DNA from: Acholoe squamosa
Lineage: Eukaryota; Annelida; Polychaeta; Phyllodocida; Polynoidae
Length of the DNA stretch: 64,000 nucleotides
Direction of reading: 5' to 3'
NCBI GenBank assembly: GCA_949317995.1
Contig: OX439045.1
Location: 2,761,174-2,825,173 of the forward strand
Numbering within the stretch: the first letter of the stretch is position 1; each line of letters starts with the position of its first letter. Below the pieces are notes generated by a model. It was not told where the DNA came from. It did no database searches and saw only the letters and a list, made by a program, of their open reading frames with translations. Positions 13,601 through 26,700 of the stretch are shown in pieces. The translations under genes and the position numbers were made by a program.

Positions 13601-14707
13601 ACCCGCCTCCTCTGGCTTCCATCCGTTTACTTTGACGCACAGGTCGAAGTGGTTGAGGTAGTCAGATAGGTCTGTGGTGCCATCATATTTAGCGGGTTTC
13701 ACCACTGGCTTACCCTTTGCCTCCTTCTCCCCATCGGCACCTCCTCTCCAGCCATCCTCCGGACGACCCATAACTCCTCTACCCTGCCGGAGATCTCCAC
13801 CTTCCCCTACTTCGTCCTTATCCGCCTCCTCCGCACGTCTCCCGGTTTCGGGGCGAACCTCGGCCGGTGCCCGCTTGCTCCCCTTCCTTGGGTTATTCAT
13901 CTCCGCCTGCTCCTCCGGCCACCAAAGCACCTTTCCGCCATCGTCCCTTCCCGGGTTGAACCCCAGCCAGGCATTTGCATCACCCAGTTTTCCTTTAGGG
14001 TGCCTCAACCTCCAGGCCGCCGGTTTCTCCTCCCTCTCCCATGGCCACAGGTAGGGCTCCTTTTCTTTAACGCGTGGTTCCTCATATCCCGTGTCCGTTA
14101 CCTCCTCCCGGGATGCTCTATCGGCGGGTTCTGCTTGTCTCTCCGGATTCATCTCTTCCGGCCTCACCGCCCCTCTCTGCCGTAGCGTCACTTCCTCGTC
14201 CACCACTTCCAGCAAAACCCCTTTTTCCCGCTTAATCTCCTCCGTATCCCTCTTCTCCACAGGTAAGTTTATCGTTTCTGAAGCCTCCGCCATCTTCTTT
14301 CTCTCGTGGGTCTTCAAACACCGCTGTCACCAATGTAGCGTTTTCCGATTCTATGGTTAATAAAGAATTACACAACTCCGACAGCTTGACTTCAGTGTCT
14401 TTTATTTCCTGGCAGTCCTCGCCACACCATCTAAGTCTTATATCGTATATATTAATCCGGAGATAAGCCTTTTAGAGTTCTGCTCCTCTCTGTCTGCAAC
14501 TCGGAACTAACTAATCGGAGTAACAACTCCCTTATTTATACATAGGCAGATACTCCGACCCCGGCCCGCTTTACGGCAGGCCAGCGTCGGAGGATCTCCT
14601 CCGCCGACTACTATTGCCGACGTAACCGCGTTACTTCAGGACCGCTGGCCTCGCCGCCCCCACACCAGGATGGTTTCGGCTCCGCCAACGGCCCCTCCGT
14701 CTCCGCC

Positions 14708-14738
<31 letters not shown>

Positions 14739-17700
14739 TTCTATTCCTCTTTTACCCCCACTTTGACTCATAAAGTCTGTTCCTCTCCTGGCTGAGTTAT
14801 GATTTAAGATGGCTGGCGGGGATAGAATCAAAGTAATTAGATTTTCGCCAGATTATCACCAGAATCCCAAAATGATATATACTATTCACATATGCAATAA
14901 AAATGTGGGGGTCCCAGGCATATTTCTGAGATACAGAACTTTTACTATTATATAGGAATATATAGCAATATGTAACATAAATCTTAAATTCTTATAACTT
15001 CCTCAGAACTTAGATTATACATATATCTTTGCAGTGAGTGTAGTTCTGATATATGGTCCCAGCCATATTTCTAATGTTTTGGATGATTGAACATTTTCCT
15101 TAAGGGAAATGGCTAGAATAAGTACATCTAGATTATATGGTACATTCCAAATTCCCTCCCCCAACTGACTCTGTGGTGCATGTGTTACATCTCTGCCTTG
15201 TACACAATAGGTCTGGAGTTCAAATCCCTATACAACCCATTCAGAATTTTTTATATTTAGTTCTCATAATTTCAATAGAGCACAGGAGACCCCTGGTGAC
15301 CAAATGGTGAACTAACAATCCCCGCCAGCCACCTTAAGGGTGTATCAGCACTGTGATGCAGCATGATTTAGTCGTCATGAATTCACACCTTACCCCAAAT
15401 AGAAACTCTAGTGAATCCAATACATTGTCATAAAAGAAAATGGAAATGAAATAATATTGATGGCCACAATATTCGTACTCCTTGCAGACCAACCTGACTA
15501 CGTCCCAGGACCGTGCGTTCCGTCGTATCTCAGAGTTAAAGGAGCAGATACAGCTGGATGTTCTCGCCAAGACGGACCTCGAGTCCAACTACCGCCTCAT
15601 GTTGGAGGAGAAGGACGAACTGGTCAAGGTGCTACAAACTCAGGTAAGGCAAGGCTATTCTGTGAAATTGTATTGGGAACGTTTTTACTAAACATTTTGG
15701 GCGGCCAAAGGTTTTTAAAAATAAAAGGGGAAAAAAAATTCCCTCTGAGTTTTTTTTATTTTATTTCAGGGAGGTTCCAAACACCTATACGTTTCTATAC
15801 AGGACCTATATTTAAAGGGTTATAATTGAACAATTTTACGGATTTTGTGCTCAGTAACAGTCATCCCTACAATTTGTACCTACCATAATCTCCTGCATAT
15901 AAGGCGTGTCTTAAATGGAGATTTATAGAACAGTACTAGACCTTCAACATTCAGGCCCTAGGACTGCGCTATAGCCTCTCCTCAACTTAGAGTGTGCCTT
16001 GTACGCAGGATTCACCTTATACTTGGGAGATAACTTTGTGCTCGGACAATTTTATCCGAGTGATTAGATACCTACATGTATATCTGACTATATTGCTACC
16101 CTACAGGTGACGTTACTTAAGGAGGGTAAAGAGTTACCGGAGGAACTGGTTATGAAGGCAGCGGCCGCCCAGCTACAGAGCACCCCACCCACCCCCACGT
16201 CACCCGGTACCATCGAGGGACAGGACGAGGGAACCGTTAACACTGCAGCACTCAAGGAAAAGGTGAGCACTAATGTCCTTAACTCTTTAAGGTTCGCTTA
16301 TGTGTTTAATACTGCATCATACCCATCAGTCGACATAAGGAAGTGCATCATACTGATCGAGTTAGTCATGCCCACATGGATACATCATCACGAAATATAC
16401 CGCAAATCCTCGCGTATAGGACGCCCCTCGCGTATAGGACGCACCATGAGTTCAACTAAAGCCTACAGGACACACCTGGGTTCACATTTTGGTGAACTTA
16501 GTACTGTTATATAGTGGAAAATCCTCACCTATAAGACGCATCATGAGTTCAACTAAAGCCTACAGGACACTCCTGGGTTCACATTTTGGTGAACTTAGTA
16601 CTGTTATATAGTGGAAAATCCTCGCCTATAGTACGCACCATAAGTTCAACTAAAGCCTACAGGACACACCTGGGTTCACATTTTGGTGAACTTAGTACTG
16701 TTATATAGTGGAAAATCCTCGCCTATAGTACGCACCATGAGTTCAACTAAAGCCTACAGGACACTCCTGGGTTCACATTTTGGTGAACTTAGTACTGTTA
16801 TATAGTGGAAAATCCTCACCTATAAGGCGCATCATGAGTTCAACTAAAGCCTACAGGACACTCCTGGGTTCACATTTTGGTGAACTTAGTACTGTTATAT
16901 AGTGGAAAATCCTCGCCTATAGGACGCACCCTGAGTTCAACTAAAGCCTACAGGACACTCCTGGGTTCACATTTTGGTGAACTTAGTACTGTTATATAGT
17001 GGAAAATCCTCGCCTATAGTACGCACCATAAGTTCAACTAAAGCCTACAGGACACTCCTGGGTTCACATTTTGGTGAACTTAGTACTGTTATATAGTGGA
17101 AAATCCTCACCTATAAGACGCACCATGAGTTCAACTAAAGCCAACAGGACACTCCTGGGTTCACATTTTGGTGAACTTAATACTGTTATATAGTGGAAAA
17201 TCCTCGCGTATAGGACGCACCCTGAGTTCAACTAAAGCCTACAGGACACACCTGGGTTCACATTTTGGTGAACTTAGTACTGTTATATAGTGGAAAATCC
17301 TCACCTATAAGACGCACCATGAGTTCAACTAAAGCCTACAGGACACACCTGGGTTCACATTTTGGTGAACTTAGTACTGTTATATAGTGGAAAATCCTCA
17401 CCTATAAGACGCATCATGAGTTGGGGTGAAACCTAAAGGACCCAGAAGATGTAATTCTGGTTTATAAGCTGCGTCTTATACACGAGGATTTACGGTAGGT
17501 TATGTTCAAATAAATCATTTTACGGGTGGCCTTGAGGGTTCTATAGCAAACCCTTTATTTACCTTAATGCTAAGCCTTCAAGTACAACGTCGCAAGGCAG
17601 GGACCGAGATTCTGTAGCCTACCCTTTACATACCTACCACCAACCTCCATGCTACCCCCCCTGTGCTTGAACAAGCCTATAGGATGAGGCTTATATGCCG

Positions 17701-20700
17701 AGATTCATGTACCAGGGTATTACTCTAAAATCATACATTCTCATGAAAACCGCACCCGAACTTAAGAGAAAGCTTTAAGGCATATCTTGAGCTAGATTTT
17801 CAAGTACTTTTCTGTAGTATAAGGTGAACCCTCAACTTGTTGATACTATAAGGCGCACTGGGTCTTGTTGTGTATAAGCCGCACCTTAAATGCAGGGTTT
17901 TAGGGCAGTAATAACAAAATGCCGCTATATGTCCTTTACTAGATCCGGCGGTTGGAGGTGCTGCTGAACAAGTGTAAGGAGACGATAAAGAACAACAAGG
18001 AGCGGATGGCGCAGGTAAACAGTGACAAGGATAACGTACAACGCCAACTGGACGACAAGGAAGCAGAGGTCAACATGCTCAAGGTAACCATTAGTCTATA
18101 TAACTTCTCTCTGAAAAAAGGAAATGATATAAGTTTTTTCCCCAATTAAATTCTTTTTAAGTACAATTACTATGAATAGCAACAACAAAAAATAACTTTT
18201 TTTAACACAATACATCAAATTACTTTTCGTTTATCACCTGGTCCCGTTTACTATTCATTTTATCAACCGGTCCTGTTTACCATTCATTTATTAACCGGTC
18301 CTGTTTACTGGTCATTTACAGGGATGGAAGTCTTCAGGGATTTCCCTAATTTCAGGGATTTTGAAGTTCCCAGGCCCTATACATTCTTATAAAACCCAGG
18401 TTTTTGGGCTGATATTGCCCCATTTCAGGGATTTTCATGCTCTATGACTTTCATCCCTGCATTTATCAACTAGTCCCCTTTACTGGTCATTTATCAACTG
18501 GTCTCGTTTACCATTCATTTATCATCTGGTCCCATTTACCATTCATTTGTGAACTGGTCCCGTTTGCCATTCATTCATCAAATGGTCCCGTTAACCATTC
18601 ATTTATCAACCGGTCTCATTTAGCTTACCATTTACTTACAGGGATGAAAGAGTTCAAGGTTTTCCTTGATTTCATTTTTTTTTTTCACTCACTTAAGAAA
18701 AATAAGTTTTCTCGAAAATCCTCTGAAAACAGGATAAAGGAGTCACAAATTACCTCCAGAAGTGGCATACATGCACATAGTCAGGTCCCACAACACTGCA
18801 TACAGTGGCAGCATGCCAGTATTTAGTTCAAGGTTTTCAAGGATTCTTAAGATTTTCCTTGAAAACTTTCCCCTCTATATAGGGAGCCTAAGTCTCGTGA
18901 TAAATCATGTCGTAAAAAAAATTCTGATTTGGAACTAAAATGACCAATATTTGAATTGACCTAGAGGCCCACCATATATGAAATTTTAGGGCTTAACTCT
19001 CATTCTTAAAAAAGTTATGCTAGGCCTAAAAAGTTCTCCTATCCTTCAAGCCTGCGGGCGATAATATGCTAGGCCTTGAACGTGCAGTCACGTGACGTGA
19101 CTTAGTCTCCCTATTGGTGTTTGTTCCACTTTTCAGTGTAGTCTTAGCAGCAAGCTATAGTTCCTATGCTAGAAGAGTGTCGGATAGTATACCCCTTTTC
19201 TGCACGTTATGCTTTCACCATGTAACTATATTGGTCATATATTCCCTGCACCATTTGACCTATCTGCATACATTTAACATTGTACTTGGACCATAGGTCA
19301 TGTTATGCAAAAGCACCACTACCAGTATATCAGGTGGTGCATATTTTGGGTATGCTATCCGAACAAGACCTTAGAAAACAGCTATATAGTAGCATTCTGA
19401 AGGGATCCTAGGTCATACTCTACAAAAGGGCCATAATGTGCACATTTTGGGTATAGTATCCGAACAACATCTTGAAAAACAGCTTTTCCTGTTATTTGAG
19501 GACAAACTACATCCTTATACAACCCCTACTGCACCCCCCCCCCCAACCACACAAACCCTGTTACACACTTATGGATGGGACTGGAGGGCATATACAGTGC
19601 ATTTAAAGTTGTTTCCTTTTTCAAGGTTTTTTGTCATTGTTGACTTTCATCCCTGTACTTATTAACCGGTCCAGTTTACTCACAGGAGACCCAGAGAGCA
19701 GAGCGTATAAAGCTCCAGGAACAGATTAAGGAGGCGCGGCGCGTCATGGAGGAACTTGAGTCTGACAAGGTCATGCAGGTCGCAGAGGTCAAACAACAGA
19801 TGTACCTCACCATGGAGACCAAGGACCAGGAGCTAGAGACGATACGCGCTACATGTCAGACACTACGAGCTGACAACGAGCAGCTGACTGAGAGTGTACA
19901 GAAATTGGAGAAGTCAGGTATGTATATAGGAGTCCCACTCTTAGTATTGTACCATAGTACCGTAAATTCTCTCGTATAAGCCTCACCCTCATATAAGCCG
20001 CACCCCGAATTCAGGACTATAAGCCACATCCAAAGCTTGAAAATCGGTATTTTAGTTCTAATCTATAGTATTATATATGCTCGTATAAGCTGCACCCTGA
20101 CCATGGGCAAATCCTATCAGCCTATTTTTTATTTGGATTCTGGCACTAGCGGCTTATACAAGAGAAATTATGATATATATAATGTCAGACGTTATGAGCT
20201 GAGAACGAGCAGCTGACTGAGAGTTGGCCGAGAAGTCTGATATGTATTGTATCATATCATTATGATTACTGACTCCTGTCAATAAAGATGACTACCACAA
20301 AACCTTTTGTATAAGATATAGCTTCTACACGAGAATTTCATCATATGCGTCTTGAATGATTTAACCAAAGTCAGGGCGTGTCTTATATGTGAGGATTTAA
20401 CGCTATAGAACAGTACTAAAATTACTAAAATTTAACATTTATTTGCATCCTATAGGATTTAGCCAGTGTGTGTCTTATACACGAGCATTTATGGTACTTG
20501 TTGTCCTACTTTAAGTTTGACTTTACGGTAAAATCCTGGCCTCAAGTCAATTCTTCTTTTAATGATAGAATGTAACTTTATTCTAATCCATGGATTTTCA
20601 AAATTACAAAGCTATGGGTTGTTTGTGAATACCCTGTGTCATTTTACCAGTTAGGCAGGTATTGGGTTATAGCTAATCATCCCACCCCCATCCATCCTAT

Positions 20701-23700
20701 CTTACCCCAACCTGAGTTAAGCTTTCGTACAGGAGTTTACGTTACATTATTTTTCCCATTGTCGGTTCCAGGCCAGGAGCAGCTTGAGAAGGCGCGGGAG
20801 GTGATCCGTAGACTAACGGAGGACAAGAAGAAGGTGACAGAGGAGGTCAGACATAAATTGGAGCAATCTGAGGAGTCACTCGAGGCCGAGCGTGAAAACC
20901 TGATGGCAGAACTCAAACGGGGCAAGGCTGAGGCACTCTCACTCATGCAGGTACGATAAGAGAAGTCACTTTTTGAATTTGAGACTTTCACCAGACTTTC
21001 CAATCAGCATTTTCTGTGGCGTAAAAATGGATGATTTCTGAATTATCAGTCAATACTGAGTGAAATATTTGCAGGGCAATTTACATTGATCTCATTACAA
21101 CTTTTAAAAAAAAAGTATTAATTCATCGCAGGTCCCTAGTTTTTAAAATAGCTATGTGAAATTGCCAGTAACCAATATAGTAAAAAGAAATAAGCTTCAT
21201 CCGCAAACATTGTATCCTATATACTTATGTGGCTTGGCAGTTTAGTACCGTAAATTCTCTCGTATAAGCCGTGGCTTATACCAGAATCCCAATAAAAGCT
21301 TATATGAGGGTATTTGACATTATGAAACAGTACCAAAATGCCAATCTTCAAGCCTTGGGTGCAGCTTATAACCACCCCCAAAGTCGGGGTGCAGCTTATA
21401 ACCACCCCCAAAGTCGGGGTGCAGCTTATAACCACCCCCAAAGTCGGGGTGCTGCTTATAGCCACCCCCAAAGTCAGGGTGCAGCTTATAGCCACACCCA
21501 AAGTCAGGGTGCGGCTTATTGCCACCCCCAAAGTCGGGGTGCGGCTTATTGCCACCCCCAAAGTCAGGTGCGGCTTATTGCCACCCCCAAATTTAGGGTG
21601 CGGCTTATTGCCACCCCCAAAGTCGGGGTGCTGCTTATAACCACCCCCAAAGTCAGGGTGCGACTTACAGCCACCCCCAAAGTCAGGGTGCAACTTATAG
21701 CCACCCTCAAAGTCAGGGTGCAGCTTATAGCCACCCCCAAAGTCGGGGTGCGGCTTATAGCCACCCCTAAAGTCGGGGTGCGGCTTATAGCCACCCCCAA
21801 AGTCGGGGTGCGGCTTATTGCCACCCCCAAAGTCAGGGTGCGGCTTATTGCCAGCCCCAAAGTCAGGGTGCGGCTTATAGCCACCCCAAAAGTCGGGGTA
21901 CGGCTTATACAAGGGTGGGGCTAATACAAGAGAATTTACGGTACTATTCTATAGTGTCAAACACCCCTGTGTAAGCTGCATCCCCACTTTGGGCTGATCC
22001 CACAAGCCGAATTCTGATTTGGGTTCTGGTACTAACCGCAGCTTGTACAAGAGAATTTACGGTAACACACTCGTACTTCTTATCTCCTCTTTCCTATCCC
22101 CTCGGATGTGTGTGGTGCACATATGTGCGGTCACCTACACATTCCTCTGAGCAATTTTATACTGTAGTTCTCACCATGAATATAACCCTAGCTGTCAAAA
22201 TGGCGTTAAACATCTATTACTCACTCACTTCTTTTCTCTATACAGCAAGAGATGGATCAGAAGATAGCGGACCTACGGGAAGATAATGCAGCGGCCTTGA
22301 AGCAGCGCGACTCAGACTGGCAGCAGAAGATGGACGACAAGGTACTGAATGAGGACTTTGTGTTTAGGGACATTTTTTAACAACAGGGGGCAGTGGGCTT
22401 TCACATGGTGACGCAAGAAGAAAATTTTGACCCTCCTCCCCCTCATTACATGGGCCCGAAAATTGCGTGCAACTGCACCCTTTAACCTATAGCAAAGCAC
22501 CGACAACAGGTAAAAGTACCTTTTCCGCCCTCAGAGGATTTGAAAAAAAAATTTCCCCTTCCCCTGTTGTTGAAAAATGGTGATTCCCTTAATTTGCCAC
22601 AAATACACAGTGTCTGTCACTGGCTCAGTACTTATCTCATTTAAGGTCACTGATGCAGGAGTGCATCATGGCCATTGGTCATCATGATGCACCAATGAAG
22701 TGCTGGCGAGTCTGCTCACTAGCACTTCATTTGAGCATCATACCGACTATCCGGGAGAGTATCAAACCCGTAGGGTCGGCATGATGCATGAATACAATAG
22801 CAGGTTTAAAGGGTTCAGAGCTGGTAATACATTTACCTTGCTCGCCACGACTGCATTCATACCTCGTTCCAATGACGGGTCCTCATCAGATATGCTACAA
22901 TCCCTGTTTTACCGTAAATTCTCTCGTATAAGCCGCGGCTAGAACCAGAACCCAAATCAAAATGCAGCTTACAGGAACTGCCCAAAGTCAGGGTGCGGCT
23001 TATAGGAGGAAATTTTAAACTATAAAACAGTAGTGAACAATTTTCAATCCTTGCCTATGGCAAATAGCTTCTACCAAAGTCAGGGGTGCGGCTAATATGA
23101 CATAACTTACGGTAGCAGGTATTGCTGGTTTTGTTTTGCTTAGATTTGAATTCAAGATACTGCCGAACATAACCTGTAGACTATTTCTTGACGTCTTCTT
23201 TCTGTCTTTGCTTCTGCACTACACTTCTCTCCTGTACTTTCAGCATAGGCTCCCTCCTCCCCCAGCATTACCACGCCTCCTGCACTCCTCTACTTACTTC
23301 TGTTATCTCTACTTTGGACTTTTTTTTTTTTATTCAATTTAACCCTTTAGAGGTGTGGCAGTACATCAATTCGCCTATTGGCTGCTTTCCCTTACAGCTC
23401 CCATCTTGTCCCAAAGTGACTGCTAGATGCTGTCCACTTTGATCACTTCAGTACTCCCACGTGGTATTTCTTTAACCTAAGATAAACTGAATCAGCTTAA
23501 ATAAAAAGGTATCTGTGATTAACAAAAGAAGAATTTCCATTGGTAACATTTGACAGTGCGACCTATAGAAGTGTGATATGTTATGTACCAGAATGGATTG
23601 GTATCACAAAGAAATTCCATGAGAAGACCTGGCATCCTATACCTGCCATCCTCATCTTCTATCCCAAGGTTGACATCATTACTCTATTCTTACTGCCAAA

Positions 23701-26700
23701 TAGGAAATGAGCAAAGAGTGAAAATTGCTTATTTTTGCTTCTGATTGGTAAAAGGAGCAACCGCAATCCCTTGCTTGGTTTATAATTCAAAGAGGAAGAA
23801 ATAGGCCGAAAATATAAAATAAAAAACAAGTCCTCTAATAATATACCAGTTTTGAAATAATATTTAATTAGTTTTAGTTCTGAAATCAGTTCAGAAATGA
23901 TATATGATGTCTTCATGGTTTCCTCCTATTATTGTTTTCCGTCAGGTGCCCGTCAGTTTGGCAGGAACACTTTCAGAAATGGCTCTACTTAAGGTACTAC
24001 CTTTACCCGCAACGTTCCCCTGCCTGTTTTAACTTGCTTAGAGCCATCTTAATGCTTGGTCTTCATGATGCATGAATGCAGCCCTGATAAATATCTCACC
24101 ATTGCTGCATTAGCGCATCATGATGATGACCCAACTTGATGTATCAAAGAACTATCCTCTATTGTAGCCTCCTCTTGGTACCTACAGAGAGCCCGGTAGA
24201 TATTAGCGTATTATTTCTCATTGTTCTCCCACTACGTTTACTCTTTGACTGTCTGCTTTCTGACCTCTGTCGCATGGTTCACTCGCTGCTTGTCACTTGT
24301 TCGCTTTGCTTTTCGTTGTGTCCCTTCCTGAACCCAGCCTTGGCCTTCCCATGTTTTGTTTGAGAGTAGCAATTTTCAATAAATGTATTGTTGTGTGTTT
24401 ATATGAATGCAGAAAAAAAGAGGAAGAAAAGCAGACCTCAACTCATATTTGTTTATATTAGGTTAGAAAAAAGAAAAAAGGGAAATTTTTCAGGTCAGAC
24501 TCAAATATATGGTCTCATTTGTGCAGATAAAATCTTGAGTTCTCCCAATTCTTCTGACCATGCAGTGGCATGTCCAGTCCCCATATATTCCCCTCAGTCC
24601 TCATGTATTTCTCTCTATTGTACAACTGCACATTAGCCATAGTTTGTACGTGACACAAAACCCAAGGTACAGCTTTGACGTCTATGCACACGAGATGCTT
24701 CCTGCAGCGTATAGAGCCACCGTGAACACAGGGTGTGGCTTATACTATACCGTAATCTCCCGCGTAGAAGACGCGCTGCGCATATAAGACGCACCCCAAA
24801 CTTAGCACATGTATTTTCGCGTATAAGATGCACATTTTAAGGGTGATTTTTGTCAATCCAGTACTGTTCTATAGTAAAATTACCCCTCGTATAAGACGCA
24901 CACCCAACTTGAAAAAATCCTATAAGACGCACCAGGCATTTGTTTGGCGTAGAGGACGCGTCTTATACGCGGGAGTTTACGGTAGTGGGTTATTTGACTC
25001 TATATATTAACAGAATCAAACTTTTAATATCTAAAACTCAGGGTGCAGCTTATGGCTCCCTCTTTAGGGAGTGATCATTTTTTGACAACGGGGGGGAGAG
25101 CTGGTGGGTTTGAGGGGGGGTCAGAATTTTTTCAACCCCTTGACCGGGGGGGGGTTAGAATTTTTTCAACCCCTCTGATGGGGGGATCAAAATAATTTCA
25201 CCTGTTTTCAGTGGAAAACCCCGTGTGTTACACTAGGGTAAAAGGGCACGTCCGCACGTGATTTTTGTCCCTATGGGGGGGTCGGAATTTTTTTCACGCG
25301 TCCGCGCGCAAACCCACCAGGCCCCCCCCCACCCCTGTTGTTAAAAAATGATCACTCCCTTAACTCAGGGTGTGGTTTATATGCAGTTGCTGCCTCTCAT
25401 GTGCAGGAGTTTCATGATGGGGCTTATGGATATTTTACATTTGATCGATAGCCCCTAGGTGGGCTTTGTAGAATCTGCTTGTAGTTGGAGTGCATCGCAT
25501 ACAGTGATTTTTTTATGGTACTCAATGTTTTATGTTACGCTACATGTCCACTCATGCCTGTCTACGTCTACCCCTACAGGAGAAGGAGCAGGAGGCGACG
25601 CTCGTTCAGTGTGAGGAGAAGCTGAACGAGCAGTTTGCACGTAAAGAAGGGCAGCTCAAGATGTCCCTCAAAGAGCAGGAACACGCCATGAAGCGCGCCC
25701 TCGCCGAGCGTGAAGCCGAAATGAAACACAACCTGGCAGAACGCAAGGAGGAAATGAAGCTCGCCATTGAGGAACGAGAACTCCAGAAGATGGCAGCACT
25801 GAGTCAGCAGGACAATGAGAAGGATGAACTCAAGTGTCTCATGGAGGAAATGAAATCTGTAAGTTTAAATATTTATTACTTTAAACCAAGATACTTTAAC
25901 CAGCTGACCTTTAACCCTTTAAGGGGGGCATGATACAGTAACATCTAGGGCTGCATTTTTTTATCATAGAGACAAATGGATGTGAAGCATTACTGCCTAC
26001 CTCTTTGATCTACATAATATACAGTTCATTTGTATCATTTGACACTGGTGTGGGAGTGCGCTTATGCCCCATAAACAGGGGGTGCGCTTATTAAAGGTAG
26101 TAGACGCAAACCAACAATTTTTCTTACTAACTTTCAGGGATGTTAGTTCAATGCTATTAAAGTTATAGGTCACGGGGTCCGTTTGTACACTGGATGGCAT
26201 CGAAGTTTGATTGTCTTAACTATGTCCGCCTCTGAGAATTAGTATTTTCCTACATTTAACTTCATAAAAAATACCCTCCAACAATTTCTCAACCAAATTA
26301 TATATCTTTAAGATCATTAGAAATATTTTGGAACAAAAAAGTAGGAGGTTACAGGCAAAATAAAAATTTCCTAAAAAAAGTACCGTAAATTCTCTCGTAT
26401 AAGCCGCCGCTTATACCAGAATCCAAATAAAAGTTAGCCTTATAGGATCAGGCCAAAGAAGGCGTGCGGCTTATATGAGGGTTTTTGGCACTATAGAACA
26501 GTATTAAATTTACAATTTCCAAGCATGAGATGCACCTCAAATCCCCCTCCAAAGTCGGGGGTGCAGCTTATAGGAGAGGTGCGGCTTATACGGGAGAATT
26601 TACAGTGATAGAAATGGGTAGAATGGTAATGCATCACACTTAAAGTGTTGATAAAGATGGGTCATGTCATAAAGGTTAACAATATAAGCAAATATTGTCA

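Larger units (their letters stand above)
4648..14710 (-). mobile_element. full-length Ty3/gypsy-class LTR retrotransposon, antisense in golgin intron 3
   Basis: A 10,063-bp element bounded by 377-bp direct LTRs that start TGTGGCGG and end GCTACA in its own sense. Parts in order (minus strand): 5' LTR, primer-binding site, gag, -1 frameshift signal, pol with a very long C-terminal extension, polypurine tract, 3' LTR. Domain order protease-RT-RNase H-integrase places it in Ty3/gypsy rather than Copia or BEL. It sits inside an AT microsatellite, with ATAT (or ATATAT) on both sides as the likely target duplication. The LTRs differ at one base that I can see and both frames are intact, so it is recent and may be mobile. 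No membrane segment suggests an envelope gene. Confidence 0.95.
23115..24747 (+). other. golgin intron 9, middle
   Basis: Contains the possible 48-bp cassette exon (23946-23993) and a GCATCATG repeat (24053-24125). Otherwise AT-rich, no gene. Confidence 0.65.

Noticed and set aside
14294..14317. Gag start eight codons upstream of the ATG
   Set aside because: That codon is TTG. The first ATG in good position is at 14293.
4648..14710. An endogenous retrovirus with envelope gene
   Set aside because: The region after the integrase has no signal peptide, membrane segment or furin-like site, and it is fused in frame to pol. It fits an LTR retrotransposon.
15168..15232. A functional tRNA gene
   Set aside because: The B-box is good but the cloverleaf stems do not pair convincingly, and it looks like a SINE head.
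21217..21924. Open frames of 231 and 217 residues with KPHPDFGGGY and GAAYNHPQS repeats
   Set aside because: Both come from the 30-bp array inside a MITE.
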